Origin: Streptomyces asoensis
GTDB lineage: Bacteria > Actinomycetota > Actinomycetes > Streptomycetales > Streptomycetaceae
Assembly (NCBI RefSeq): GCF_013085465.1
Contig: NZ_CP049838.1
Location: 8,742,001 to 8,806,000, forward strand
Direction of reading: 5' to 3'
Length of the DNA: 64,000 bases
Shown here: positions 1 through 8,210 of the stretch, in pieces
How positions within the stretch are numbered: position 1 is the first letter of the stretch
Layout of the letters: every line of letters begins with the position of its first letter
The notes under the pieces: model-generated
What the model saw: only the letters and a program-made list of their open reading frames with translations
Told to the model about the DNA's origin: nothing
Database searches by the model: none
Translations under genes and position numbers: made by a program

Positions 1-329
1 CCGTCACGTCCCACGGTGATCTGCGCGTCGTAGGTGTGCATCGCGACCTCCTGGAGCTGGTGCCGGGCGACAGCACCGGACGTCTGCGGCGACTCCGACG
101 TACCCCACCACGTCCAGCAACCGCGATCCGGGCCGGACTCCCGCAGCGCGTCCAGTAGTTCCTGCGTCGACTCGGCCAACCAGGCCGGCAGTGCCTCGCG
201 CTCCCGGGGCGCGGCCGGGGCACCCTCCGATGCGGACTCGGCCGGGGGAGCGGCGGCAGGCCCTGCGGCGACGGTGGCGGCCCGGAAGCGGCGCCTCTCA
301 CCCAGATGCTGCACCAGATCGAACGACGG
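1..329 (-). pseudogene. Maleylpyruvate isomerase (MDMPI) family protein, N-terminally truncated and cut by the window edge
   Basis: Read on the minus strand, this frame gives the dLVqHLGerRrFraA helix typical of the DinB-like MDMPI N-terminal domain, then WLAEST, WTWWGTSE and the family block VARHQLQEVAMHTYDAQ. The family contains mycothiol-dependent isomerases and related DinB-fold metal proteins. The usual first 30 or so residues and any ATG or GTG start are missing. In-frame sequence upstream of position 329 is Arg/Pro-rich and overlaps the GtrA-like gene in another frame. I infer a fragment left by a deletion whose joint lies between about 329 and 362. The 3' part runs off the window, so a frameshifted but longer gene cannot be excluded. 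Confidence 0.6.
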
Positions 330-331
330 GT

Positions 332-781
332 GGTGCGGACGGTGGCGGGGACCCGCGAGCGGTTGCGTGCGAAGACGACGAGGCGCAGCACCGCGAACCG
401 TGCGGCACCGGCGAGTGCGGAGGCGGACAAGTAGACGACCTGCACGAGTACCGTGCCGGGTGCCGCCACCAGATGCTGAAGGACAAGCATCGCCACGCAG
501 GTCACCGCATATGCGGCCGCCGCGGATCCGGCCGACTGCGCATGTTGGCGCCAGGTCGCGCGCTCGCCCGTACCGAAGGTGAAGCGGGCGTGCAGCTCGG
601 TGGCGAGGAGCGTGGAGGCCACGGTGATCAGGGCGTTGGCCAGGATCCAGGGAATCCACGAGGTGAGGGCCGCCACGGCGAAGCTGGAAGCGAGCCCTAC
701 TCCGCCGCCACAGAGTACGAAGCGGGCGACCGTACTGAGGGCGCCGGGTGGCGCCTGCCGCATGCTCTGTGCTGTCTCCAT
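332..781 (-). CDS. GtrA-like small membrane protein, 3' end probably replaced
   Basis: The ATG at 781 is preceded by a GGGGGCGG ribosome site. About 140 residues form four hydrophobic segments with the GtrA features VARFVLCGGG near residue 18, ANALITVASTLLATELHARFTF at 48-69 (only its core quoted here) and a basic tail VLRLVVFARNR. GtrA-like proteins are small integral membrane proteins often linked to lipid-linked sugar transfer or flipping. The frame has no stop before the window edge. After about residue 140 it merely shadows the isomerase fragment in another frame. The end given is therefore a homology limit, not a stop codon. The natural C-terminus was probably lost at a deletion joint. 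Confidence 0.6.
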
Positions 782-870
782 GATCCGCCCCCTGGGATCG
801 CTTCTTCGTGAACGCGCAGCTCTCGGCCTGTGAGGCCTTCGGCTCGTTGTTTCTTGATATGGAAACGCTA

Positions 871-996
871 CGTTGCATTCATCTATCGGGCAACAAGATA
901 AGTGCGCGCATTCTTCATAATCCCAGCTAGTGGCGATGGAATCGTTGCAATGGCTTGAATGTTAACGCAACAAGCCTCTCTCGTTCGTTGCAATGG
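871..996. repeat. CGTTGCA repeats upstream of the SUKH gene
   Basis: CGTTGCA occurs at 871-877, and the longer form TCGTTGCAATGG occurs at 942-953 and again at 985-996. Inverted GCAAC elements lie between them near 892 and 967. The region is AT-richer than its surroundings and lies between divergent genes, so these may be operator sites. The protein that would bind them is unknown. Confidence 0.35.
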
Positions 997-1045
997 ATGG
1001 AAAGTGAACGCTCTGCTTGTCGGTGCCGGATGGCACCATCCGGCC

Positions 1046-2947
1046 ATGAGTGACGAGCCTTTCAACTGGCACGATTTCCTGGGGCGTTGGCAGGAGGAGT
1101 GGGTTCCGCGCACGGATGAGGACGACGACGACGAGGACGACGGCGGACAGACCGTTGTCCGCCCGGGCAGACCCGGGGCACAGGAGTCGGCGATCGCCGC
1201 GGCCGAGGAGCGGCTGGGGCGGCGGCTGCCGACCTCGTACCGGGAGTTCCTGACCGTGAGCGACGGGTGGCGGGTGGACGAGACGGCCGGGGTCTACCAG
1301 CTCGGCGGTGTCGCGGACATCGACTGGTTTCGGGATCCGTACGACATGACTCCGCTCTACGAGGAGAGTCTCGGCGACAGCCCGCGCAAGGAGGACATTC
1401 TGCTGGCCGGGATGTGGCGACGGGCGCTACGGCTGGAGACGGACTCCGACATGTCGTACGCGCTGCTCGACCCCGGCGACAGCGACCAGGACGGCGAGTG
1501 GGCGCTCTACGTCTACAAAGGCTGGAGCGGTGAATTCCCGGACCGTTACCCGTCGTTCCGCGCGTACATGGAGGCCATGTACCGCGGCTTCCACTCCGAC
1601 CGGGTGGAGCGACCCGACTTCGTCAACGCCACCACGCGCGCTCAGGACGCCCATGTGCAGGAGGCCCGCCTGCTGGCCCTGCGCGGACGGTACGAAGAGG
1701 CCCTGCCCCTGCTCGAGGAGGCGCTGTCCTTCGGGCGGCCACACAGTGCCGTCCTGCTGAACCAGCTCCGGCATCTGCTGGCTCCCCGCAGCCCCCGGGA
1801 TTACGGGTACCTGGTGGCCGACCCGCGCTACCTGCCGGAGATTCTGCCCGTGGAGGCCATGACGCCGGCCCGCGGCGAATGGCGGCTGGGCGGGGACGAC
1901 CACTGGCTCGGGATGATGAGCGCCCGCGGGGCCGCCCGGGAGACCGCCGAGGCCGTCCTGGGCGCGATGCGGGACGGCACCCATCGCTACGCGCCTCCCG
2001 GTCCGTGGGGCCGGGCCGTCGCCGAGGCCCGGGAGGCGGCCCGCTGGGGGGCGACCGACGCCGCGTGGCGAGTGCTGCGGGACGCGCTCCCGCTGTGGGA
2101 GGCACCCGGGCCCTCGCTGATCGCCCCGATCGGCCTGCTCGCCGATCCGGTCCTGGGCCCGCTGATCACGCCGGAGCGTGGACGGGAAGTCCTTGCGACG
2201 CCGCGAGCCGGAGAAGCGGGACCCGCTCCCGAGCCGGTGCCCGATCTCGACCCGCCGGGCCTCGCCTGGCTGACGGAGCCCGCGGCGAACGGGCGGCCGC
2301 TCGACGGATACCGCTGTGTCTGGGTCGAGGGGATCGACCCCGCCCGCCTGCCCGCTCTGATAGGAGAGGAAGGCGCCGAACTGGGCGCGCCCGCGGACCT
2401 GCGCGAGACGTCCTGGCGCGTACCCGGGCCCCACGAGCGCGAGGGCGTGGAACTCTGGGAGGACCGGGCCGTGGTTGCCGTCGGCCGCACCGCAGAAGCG
2501 TGGGCCTTCGCCTTCGACGGCGACTCCCGGTACCTGAACAAGCTGTTCCTGTCCCCAGCCGCGGCCGCCTCCTCGTCCGGCCGCGCGGTGGTGGTGTGGC
2601 GCGACCCGAGGCGCTCGACCCCGGGTGCCCACCCGGCCGTGTTCCACCTGTCGGTGGCCGAACAGGGTGAGGAGCTGTACGCGTTCACCGTGCGGGGTAC
2701 GGAGATCCAGCGCTCCGGCACGATTCCCGAGGCGTTGGACCCCGCACGGCTGTTCCGCCCGCAGGACACTGAACCGGACGGCGAACTACGTGTGTTGGAG
2801 GCCCTGCACACCGAACTCGGGCTTTCGCTTCCCCGCTTCGCACTGACCCAGGGCAGGCTCCGCACCTTCACCACCCGGTCCTGGACCCGGGCACCACGCG
2901 AGGGCGAGGGGTTCGCCTACGTCAGCATCGGGCGGCGCCGGTCCTGA
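1046..2947 (+). CDS. SMI1/KNR4 (SUKH) domain protein with TPR-like repeats
   Basis: The ATG at 1046 is chosen because residues before it in the same frame look non-coding, although ATG 959 is also in frame. The 633-residue protein has an acidic run near residue 20-31, then a SUKH domain (about 45-200) with EERLGRRLPTSYREFL and the DGW motif. A helical TPR-like stretch rich in ARLLALRGRYEEALPLLEEA follows, then about 350 residues I do not recognise. SUKH proteins are widely used as immunity proteins against polymorphic toxins and contact-dependent nucleases. No toxin gene is visible next to it, and 633 residues is long for an immunity protein. A housekeeping or developmental role is equally possible. 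Confidence 0.8.
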   Translation: MSDEPFNWHDFLGRWQEEWVPRTDEDDDDEDDGGQTVVRPGRPGAQESAIAAAEERLGRRLPTSYREFLTVSDGWRVDETAGVYQLGGVADIDWFRDPYDMTPLYEESLGDSPRKEDILLAGMWRRALRLETDSDMSYALLDPGDSDQDGEWALYVYKGWSGEFPDRYPSFRAYMEAMYRGFHSDRVERPDFVNATTRAQDAHVQEARLLALRGRYEEALPLLEEALSFGRPHSAVLLNQLRHLLAPRSPRDYGYLVADPRYLPEILPVEAMTPARGEWRLGGDDHWLGMMSARGAARETAEAVLGAMRDGTHRYAPPGPWGRAVAEAREAARWGATDAAWRVLRDALPLWEAPGPSLIAPIGLLADPVLGPLITPERGREVLATPRAGEAGPAPEPVPDLDPPGLAWLTEPAANGRPLDGYRCVWVEGIDPARLPALIGEEGAELGAPADLRETSWRVPGPHEREGVELWEDRAVVAVGRTAEAWAFAFDGDSRYLNKLFLSPAAAASSSGRAVVVWRDPRRSTPGAHPAVFHLSVAEQGEELYAFTVRGTEIQRSGTIPEALDPARLFRPQDTEPDGELRVLEALHTELGLSLPRFALTQGRLRTFTTRSWTRAPREGEGFAYVSIGRRRS

Positions 2948-2952
2948 ACTCG

Positions 2953-2982
2953 GGCGGGCCCCCGGTGGACGGCGGGCCCGCC
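2953..2982. terminator. Hairpin between convergent genes
   Basis: A perfect 9-bp stem GGCGGGCCC/GGGCCCGCC (2953-2961 with 2974-2982) lies 5 bases after the SUKH stop. There is no T-run, as is usual in Streptomyces terminators. Confidence 0.5.
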
Positions 2983-3080
2983 GACGACCACCGGCTGTGG
3001 CTCGGCTCAGGCTGATCGCGTGAACACCGCCACGCCGCCCGCCGCTCGCCGGCCCGACGTTGTCGGCTCGACGGTCGGCG

Positions 3081-3107
3081 GGTGGGTGAGGTGGGTGAGG
3101 TGGGTCA
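3081..3107. repeat. Triple 9-bp tandem repeat GGTGGGTGA
   Basis: Two exact copies and one with a single change (GGTGGGTCA) run into the stop codon of the next minus-strand gene. Nothing indicates a function. Confidence 0.5.
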
Positions 3108-3554
3108 GCGGGTGTAGGTGGTCCGGTGTTCCTTGAGCGAGGCGCAGTTGGAGCCGATCACCTGTACATAGGTGTTGGCGATGCCGCCGCCCCAGTCGAC
3201 GCAGTGGCCTTTGCCGATGACGTAGGAGGGTCCTGCGTACGAGGTGTAGCGCCCGTAGTCGTCGTCTCCTTCGTTGGTGTCGGGGACGTAGATCCAGGCG
3301 GACATGTCCACGGCGGTGCCGGGGTTGTTGCGGATGGTGACGACGCAGTTGTTGCCGTTGGCGGCGTTGTAGGCGAGGTAGACGGTGCCCAGCGAGCCGA
3401 CGGCGGCGGAGTTCACGGTCTTGTAGCCGCTTCCGCAGACTTTCTGTGGGGTGGTGTTGGGTACGGCGGAGGCGGGTGCCGCCAGGGCGGTGGTGGCCCC
3501 CACCGACAGAGCGGCCAGTGCGGCGGCGCCCAGTATGGAGTGAGTGAAGCGCAT
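3105..3554 (-). CDS. Small secreted protein resembling spore-associated protein A
   Basis: 149 residues start at ATG 3554 behind a GGGGG ribosome site. A Sec signal peptide (MRFTHSILGAAALAALSVG) ends at an ASA-V cleavage site near residue 30. The mature part holds CGSGYKTV, GTVYLAYN, NNCVVTIRN, YGRYTSYAGP and HCVDWGG, with four cysteines that could make two disulfides. This pattern matches proteins annotated as spore-associated protein A in Streptomyces, whose biochemical role is unknown. The assignment is from memory of the pattern and is moderate. A hairpin TGCCGG-AGTTA-CCGGCA sits about 70 bases upstream. Confidence 0.65.
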   Translation of the reverse strand: MRFTHSILGAAALAALSVGATTALAAPASAVPNTTPQKVCGSGYKTVNSAAVGSLGTVYLAYNAANGNNCVVTIRNNPGTAVDMSAWIYVPDTNEGDDDYGRYTSYAGPSYVIGKGHCVDWGGGIANTYVQVIGSNCASLKEHRTTYTR

Positions 3555-3933
3555 ATTTCCCCCTTGTGTGCTTAGGAGTTGGTTGCTCCTGCCTTATGTG
3601 ACGGGCGAGGCCTTGGGATGGTTGTGCCGGAGTTACCGGCATTTTCAGTCATAACTGGCGGTGTGATTGGCCGAGTTGGGACGCAACCGGAGGGGCGTGA
3701 GCGGTGCGTGCCAGGTTCGGGCTGCATGGGTTCACGGTCGGCCCGTGGATGCCGGAGGGGCGCGCGGCCAGTCGCGGGATGCCTGTCACCGGCCGTTGAT
3801 TATCGGCCAATGCATCAGTTGACGGAATTGTTGACGAAATCTCTGGCATGCTCGTGGGGCCGCTGTTGACATGTCCGCCTCAAATACGTCGTGAGCATAC
3901 GCGCCCACGGCGTCCCCCACATGGGAGACCACG
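3555..3933. other. Divergent non-coding region
   Basis: No gene is supported here. It holds AGGAG-TTGGTTG-CTCCT (3574-3590), the perfect hairpin TGCCGG-AGTTA-CCGGCA followed by TTTT (3625-3645), an inverted repeat GGCCG-N8-CGGCC (3792-3809), and three TTGAC elements near 3820-3871. The TTGAC elements look like -35 sites for the downstream plus-strand gene, but I found no well spaced TANNNT -10. Confidence 0.4.
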
Positions 3934-5004
3934 TTGTCACTGCGTCACATCGAATACCGCCTCGCCACGGCCGTCGCGGCCACGGCCCTGGTCGTGACCT
4001 GCACCTCCGGTGCCGCCGTGCCGTCCGCCGCCGCGCCGACGGCCGGCACGTACCGCACGGACGCGGCCGCTGCGGCGGCCTCGCAGGTCCTCACCGCGGT
4101 CAACACCTTCCTGGGCACGCTGAGTTCGTCCCAGAAGACCACCGTCCAGGCGACCCGCACCCAGGCCAACCTGTCGAAGTGGTCCAACCTGCCCGACGCC
4201 CTGTACACGCGTGCGGGGTTGCGGATGGACGCGCTGACCTCCGCCCAGCAGACCGCGGTCCTGAACATACTGGGGTCCGCGCTCAGCCCGGCGGGTTTCG
4301 AGCAGGTCACCGGCATCACCTACGGCGACGGCGTCCTGAAGGCACAGGGCGGCATCGACCTCGACTTCGGCGCGGACCACTACTGGATCCGCATCCTCGG
4401 CACCCCGTCCGCGACCGGCAAGTGGACCGTCCAGTACGGCGGCCACCACCTGGCCGTCAACATCACGCTGTCCGGCGACACCATGACGCTGGGCCCCACC
4501 CTGTGGGGAGCGCAGCCGGCGTACTACACGAAGTCCGGCGCGACCGTCGAACCGCTGGTGGGTGAGACCGACAAGGCGTACACGGTCCTCCAGTCGCTCA
4601 ACTCCACACAGCTGGCCGCCGCCATCCTGGACACACCGGTGAAGGAGATCGTCCTCGGCGCCGGCCAGGACGGAAAGACCCTCGCCTACGACGGCGTCCG
4701 GGCGTCCACCTTCACCGCCGCCCAGAAGACCCTGCTGCTCGACCTCGTCAACGAGTGGATCACCCCGCTCAACACGGAACAGGCCGCGGCGAAGCTGGCG
4801 GAGGCGCAGGCCGTCCTCGACCAGACGTACTTCGCCTGGTCCGGGTCCACGGCCGCCAACCAGCCGGTCTACTACCGCGTCCAGAGCCCCGCCTTCACCA
4901 TCGAGTTCGCCCACCAGCAGGGTTCGGGCGCCAACGCGGGCGGCATCACCCACATCCACTCCATCTACCGCGAGAACGGCAACGACTACGGCGCCGAGGA
5001 CTGA
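3934..5004 (+). CDS. Secreted DUF3500 family protein
   Basis: The TTG start at 3934 has GGGAGA five bases upstream; the nearby ATG at 3921 is out of frame. The 356-residue product begins with a signal peptide ending near AAAPTAG. The body has WSNLPDALYTRAGLRMDAL, the WIRILGTPS and WTVQYGGHHLAVN segments, and GGITHIHSIYRENGNDYG at the C-terminus, which fit the DUF3500 family. That family is exported and of unknown function; conserved HH and HIH residues could bind metal. The next gene, a nickel/cobalt transporter-like protein, begins 3 bases after the stop. The two are likely cotranscribed, and this protein may supply or bind metal outside the membrane. Confidence 0.8.
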   Translation: MSLRHIEYRLATAVAATALVVTCTSGAAVPSAAAPTAGTYRTDAAAAAASQVLTAVNTFLGTLSSSQKTTVQATRTQANLSKWSNLPDALYTRAGLRMDALTSAQQTAVLNILGSALSPAGFEQVTGITYGDGVLKAQGGIDLDFGADHYWIRILGTPSATGKWTVQYGGHHLAVNITLSGDTMTLGPTLWGAQPAYYTKSGATVEPLVGETDKAYTVLQSLNSTQLAAAILDTPVKEIVLGAGQDGKTLAYDGVRASTFTAAQKTLLLDLVNEWITPLNTEQAAAKLAEAQAVLDQTYFAWSGSTAANQPVYYRVQSPAFTIEFAHQQGSGANAGGITHIHSIYRENGNDYGAED

Positions 5005-5007
5005 CCG

Positions 5008-6459
5008 GTGACCCTCGCACGCCGCCTGGCCCGGTGGACGGCAGCCCTCGTGCTGGCCGCCGCCGGGTCGGGCCTCGCCGCCGCGCCCGCCGCGGCCCAC
5101 CCGACCGACGAAGTGCTCCAGCAGGCCTACCTGACACCGACCGTGTCCCGCTTGGAAGTCCAACTCGACCTCACCCCAGGCGTGTTGGTGGCCCCCGCTT
5201 TCGCCCGGGCCGTCGACACCGACAGGGACGGCGAGTTCGGCTCCGCCGAGACGGCCGCGCACCTGCGGCGCGTGACCTCGGCGCTCGCGGTCCGCGTGGA
5301 CGGGCGGGCCGTCGCGCTGGAGGTGACGGGGAGTACGTATCCGCCGTACGAACTGCTGGCGGCGGGCGGGGGCGCGGTGAGCGTCGAGGCGGTGGCCGAT
5401 CTTCCGGCCGGCGCCCGCGCCGTCACCTTCACCGACGCGTACGACCCCGGTGCCCGCACGACCGTGCAGGAAGACGTGCTGGTCGCGGCCCACCGGCCGG
5501 TACGCCCGGCGGGCATCGAACGCGGGGACGGGGGACGCACGATCACCATGGCACTCCCCGGGCTCGTCGGGCCACCGAGTCCGGCGAGTCCGGCGGGCCC
5601 GGAAAGTCCGGCGAGTCCGGACAAGGCATCGGCACAGAAGGCGGCGGACTTCGGCGGGGGCAGCGGGGGCACCATGCTCAGCGCCCTTCGCTCGCCCCGG
5701 TCGTCCCCCTGGGCGCTGCTCGCGCTGCTCGGCACCTGCGCCCTGCTCGGCGCCTTCCACGCCCTGACGCCCGGCCACGGCAAGGCCCTCCTCGCTTCCT
5801 ATCTGGTCGGCGCCCACAGCACCCCCAGGCAGGCAGTGGTCCTCGGAGCGGTCATCACCTTCACGCACACGGTCTCCGTGATCGCACTCGGTACGGCGGT
5901 GCTACTCGCGGGGCACTTCGTGGTGCCGGAGGTGTTGGTGCCGGTGCTGGAGGTCGCCAGCGGGACCGTGGTACTGATCCTCGGGGCGAGACTGCTGCGG
6001 CGTCGCTGGAGGCAGCACACCGGCCACGATCACGCAGACGGCCACAGCCACACCCACGGTCATAGCCACACCCATGACCACAGCCACACCCACGACGACG
6101 GACACGCGGCCGCCCATCACCACCCGCCCGCCCTGCCCACCACCTTCCGCTCCATTGCCACCATGGGGGTGTCCGGCGGGATCATCCCGTGCCCCGAGGC
6201 GCTGAGCGTGCTCCTGCTGGCCATCGGCCTGGGTCGCACGGCCCTTGGCCTGACCATGATCGTCTCCTTCAGCGCGGGCCTGGCCGGGGTCCTCGTCGGA
6301 CTGGGTCTCGTGCTGGTGAGCGCCCGTACGAAACTGGAGCGCTTCCGGCGCTCCGGCGACAGCCTGCTCGTTCAGTGGCTGCCGGTCGTCTCCGCGGCCG
6401 TCGTGACCACCCTCGGCCTGACCATCGCGGTGGGTGGCGTGACGGGACTCGTGGGCTGA
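5008..6459 (+). CDS. Nickel/cobalt transporter (NicO/RcnA-like) with exported N-terminal domain
   Basis: GTG 5008 starts 3 bases after the DUF3500 stop. The 483 residues comprise a signal peptide, an exported domain (about 30-200) opening HPTDEVLQQAYLT, a linker of PASPAGPE repeats, and six or so membrane segments. The HALTPGHGKAL motif lies near residue 255 and SGGIIPCPEAL near 390, both signatures of the NicO family. Between them a cytoplasmic or extracellular loop is packed with HSHTH and HDH repeats, as in RcnA-type metal exporters. Substrate nickel or cobalt is inferred from the family. The large exported domain is absent from E. coli RcnA but is common in actinobacterial members. Confidence 0.85.
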   Translation: MTLARRLARWTAALVLAAAGSGLAAAPAAAHPTDEVLQQAYLTPTVSRLEVQLDLTPGVLVAPAFARAVDTDRDGEFGSAETAAHLRRVTSALAVRVDGRAVALEVTGSTYPPYELLAAGGGAVSVEAVADLPAGARAVTFTDAYDPGARTTVQEDVLVAAHRPVRPAGIERGDGGRTITMALPGLVGPPSPASPAGPESPASPDKASAQKAADFGGGSGGTMLSALRSPRSSPWALLALLGTCALLGAFHALTPGHGKALLASYLVGAHSTPRQAVVLGAVITFTHTVSVIALGTAVLLAGHFVVPEVLVPVLEVASGTVVLILGARLLRRRWRQHTGHDHADGHSHTHGHSHTHDHSHTHDDGHAAAHHHPPALPTTFRSIATMGVSGGIIPCPEALSVLLLAIGLGRTALGLTMIVSFSAGLAGVLVGLGLVLVSARTKLERFRRSGDSLLVQWLPVVSAAVVTTLGLTIAVGGVTGLVG

Positions 6460-6669
6460 GAGCCGTCCTGATGACCGGCTCGGTGTGCTCGACGGTGAAC
6501 GCGTGCACGGCTGTCATGACCCGGTCGAAGACGGGGGTCCCGGTCGTCAGGACAGCGCATCCGCACGGCTGGTCGGGCAGGAGCAGAACGCGCCGCGGAA
6601 GCGTGACGGTGCAGCGAACGACTCGCCGGACAGCGTGGTGCGACAGAGGGGACGTTCGACACTCGTCGT
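6460..6669 (-). other. Intergenic stretch with a possible coding remnant
   Basis: No gene with a start and ribosome site is visible. On the minus strand one frame reads LPRRVLLLPDQPCG then TTGTPVFDRVMTAVHAFTVE and continues plausibly to a stop inside the transporter gene. It lacks a start and a recognisable family, so it is noted only as a possible decayed gene. Confidence 0.2.
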
Positions 6670-7665
6670 TCAAGATCGAGCCAGGGTCGGCGAACCTTGC
6701 ACCGGGGCACCGCCGGGCTCCCCGAACACCCTCCGATAGGCCCCCGGAGTGGTCCCCAGCACCGCCCGGAAGTGCCGTCGCAGATTCACCGCCGACGACA
6801 GTCCGACCCGCTCGGCCACCGTCTCCACCGGCAGGTCGCTCTCCTCCAGCAGCACCCGCGCCGCCTCGATCCGCCGCGCGAGCACCCACTGCCCCGGACC
6901 GACCCCGAGCTGCCGCACGAACCGCCGGGCCAGCGTCCGCTCGGACACCCCGGCCCGCCCGGCGAGCCGTCCCACGCCCAGTTCCTCGCCCAGCCGGCCG
7001 AGCGCCCAGTCCAGCAGCGGCGCGAGCGAGTCGTCCGTCTTCTCCGGCGCCCCGGGCGGACTCACGTACTGGAGCTGGCCGCCCTCCCGGTGCGGCGGCA
7101 GCACCATGCCGCGGGCGACTGCCGCGGCGTACCCGGCGCCCTGGTCACGGCGTACGAGCTGGAGGCACAGGTCGATCCCGGCGCCGCTGCCCGCGCTGGT
7201 GGCGACGTCGCCGTGGTCGACGTACAGCACGTCGGAGACGACCTCCACCGCCGGGAAGGCGGCGGCCAGTTGAGCCGTCCGGCGCCAGTGCGTGGTAGCC
7301 CGGCGGTCGTCGAGCAGCCCGGCCCGCGCGAGGACGAACGCGCCCGTGCAGATGGACGCGACCCGCGCCCCACGCCGGTGAGCGCCGCGCACCGCCTCCA
7401 GCACCGCCCCGCTCACCGCGCCCCCGGGCGGCTGCCACCCCGGCACCACCACGGTGTCCGCCTCCGCGAGCGCCTCCAGCCCCGCCTCGACGAGCAGCGC
7501 GTGCCCGACGGTCGTCCGCAGCGGTCCCGGCCGCTCGGCGCACAGCCGGACGTCGTAGCGGACGGGCACATCGGGCCGTACGCCGCCGAACACCTCGGCG
7601 GCACAGGCGAGTTCGAAGGGCGACTGGGGTTCGTGGAGCAGCGCGACGACCCGGTGGACAGTCAT
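6670..7665 (-). CDS. GlxA-family transcriptional regulator (DJ-1/PfpI domain plus AraC HTH)
   Basis: The start is ATG 7665 (MTVHRVVALLHE), preferred to a longer in-frame extension that is not family-like. A TATATT box ends six bases upstream, so the mRNA may be leaderless. The 331-residue product has an N-terminal DJ-1/PfpI-like domain with VASICTGAFVLARAGLLDDRRATTHW in pieces, the nucleophile-elbow Cys being present. A C-terminal double helix-turn-helix follows, with VSERTLARRF and TTPGAYRRVF. Such proteins sense small molecules and activate nearby catabolic genes. The divergent cupin gene is the obvious target. Confidence 0.87.
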   Translation of the reverse strand: MTVHRVVALLHEPQSPFELACAAEVFGGVRPDVPVRYDVRLCAERPGPLRTTVGHALLVEAGLEALAEADTVVVPGWQPPGGAVSGAVLEAVRGAHRRGARVASICTGAFVLARAGLLDDRRATTHWRRTAQLAAAFPAVEVVSDVLYVDHGDVATSAGSGAGIDLCLQLVRRDQGAGYAAAVARGMVLPPHREGGQLQYVSPPGAPEKTDDSLAPLLDWALGRLGEELGVGRLAGRAGVSERTLARRFVRQLGVGPGQWVLARRIEAARVLLEESDLPVETVAERVGLSSAVNLRRHFRAVLGTTPGAYRRVFGEPGGAPVQGSPTLARS

Positions 7666-7671
7666 GGCAGG

Positions 7672-7677
7672 AATATA
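7672..7677 (-). promoter_or_regulatory. Candidate -10 (TATATT) of a leaderless GlxA-family mRNA
   Basis: TATATT on the minus strand lies six bases before ATG 7665, the usual distance between a -10 box and +1. No Shine-Dalgarno is present between them. Confidence 0.4.
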
Positions 7678-7699
7678 CCCACAGATGTCATTCCAGACT

Positions 7700-7709
7700 C
7701 TCGTACGAG
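7700..7709. promoter_or_regulatory. Palindrome CTCGTACGAG in the divergent promoter region
   Basis: A perfect 10-bp palindrome sits in the 70-base gap between the GlxA-type regulator and the cupin gene, where an operator shared by both would be expected. Confidence 0.35.
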
Positions 7710-7735
7710 CCCGGAGGCCCCCGCAGGATGGGTCC

Positions 7736-8065
7736 ATGACCAGCGAACCCAGCGAACCCAGCGCTCTCGTCACCGTCGTGCACACCGACCAGGTCGACGC
7801 CGAGGAGGTCGCCCCCGGCATCGTCCGCCGTCGCCTTCCCCGTACCGACCACGCCCGGGGCTGGCTCATCGACTTCGGCCCCGGCAGCCAGTGGCCGGAG
7901 GTCGACGTCCACGAGTCCGAGGAGCGCTACTTCGTGCTCGCCGGCGAGGTCATCGAGGGCGAGGAGCGCCACGGCCCGGGCACGTACGTGGTCTTCGCCC
8001 CCGGCAGCCGCCACCGCCCGCGCACCGAACACGGAGCGCGCATGCTGGGCATCACAGTGCTGTAG
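7736..8065 (+). CDS. Small cupin-domain protein
   Basis: The ATG at 7736 gives 109 residues with one cupin barrel: GSQWPEVDVHESEERYFVLAGEV (in part) resembles motif 1, and GTYVVFAPGSRHRPRTEHG resembles motif 2. Motif 1 has H and E but is not canonical. The N-terminus repeats SEPSEPSA. It is divergent from the GlxA-family regulator and probably controlled by it. Small cupins include isomerases, epimerases and sensors, and no substrate can be named. Confidence 0.8.
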   Translation: MTSEPSEPSALVTVVHTDQVDAEEVAPGIVRRRLPRTDHARGWLIDFGPGSQWPEVDVHESEERYFVLAGEVIEGEERHGPGTYVVFAPGSRHRPRTEHGARMLGITVL

Positions 8066-8210
8066 CCGCGTCGCCGGTCCGGGTCCGCCACCGACGCCCA
8101 GAGACGGCTGTGGCACACGTCTGGTCACCCCGCTCGCAGAGGGCGGGGGAGACCACCAGGCATGACACCACGAGGCATGACCCGTGCCGTACGTGGCACA
8201 CGTGGTGAGC

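Noticed and set aside
959..1045. ATG 959 as start of the SUKH protein, giving 29 extra residues and a TTA codon
   Set aside because: The extension overlaps the CGTTGCA repeats and is not family-like; ATG 1046 begins the conserved part.
6030..6115. Short repeats that could be mistaken for a CRISPR-like or tandem DNA repeat
   Set aside because: They encode the HSHTH/HDH metal-binding loop of the transporter and keep the reading frame.
8155..8185. Repeated GGCATGAC near 8159 and 8174
   Set aside because: Only two copies 15 bases apart in a GC-rich gap, with no symmetry or relation to the next start.
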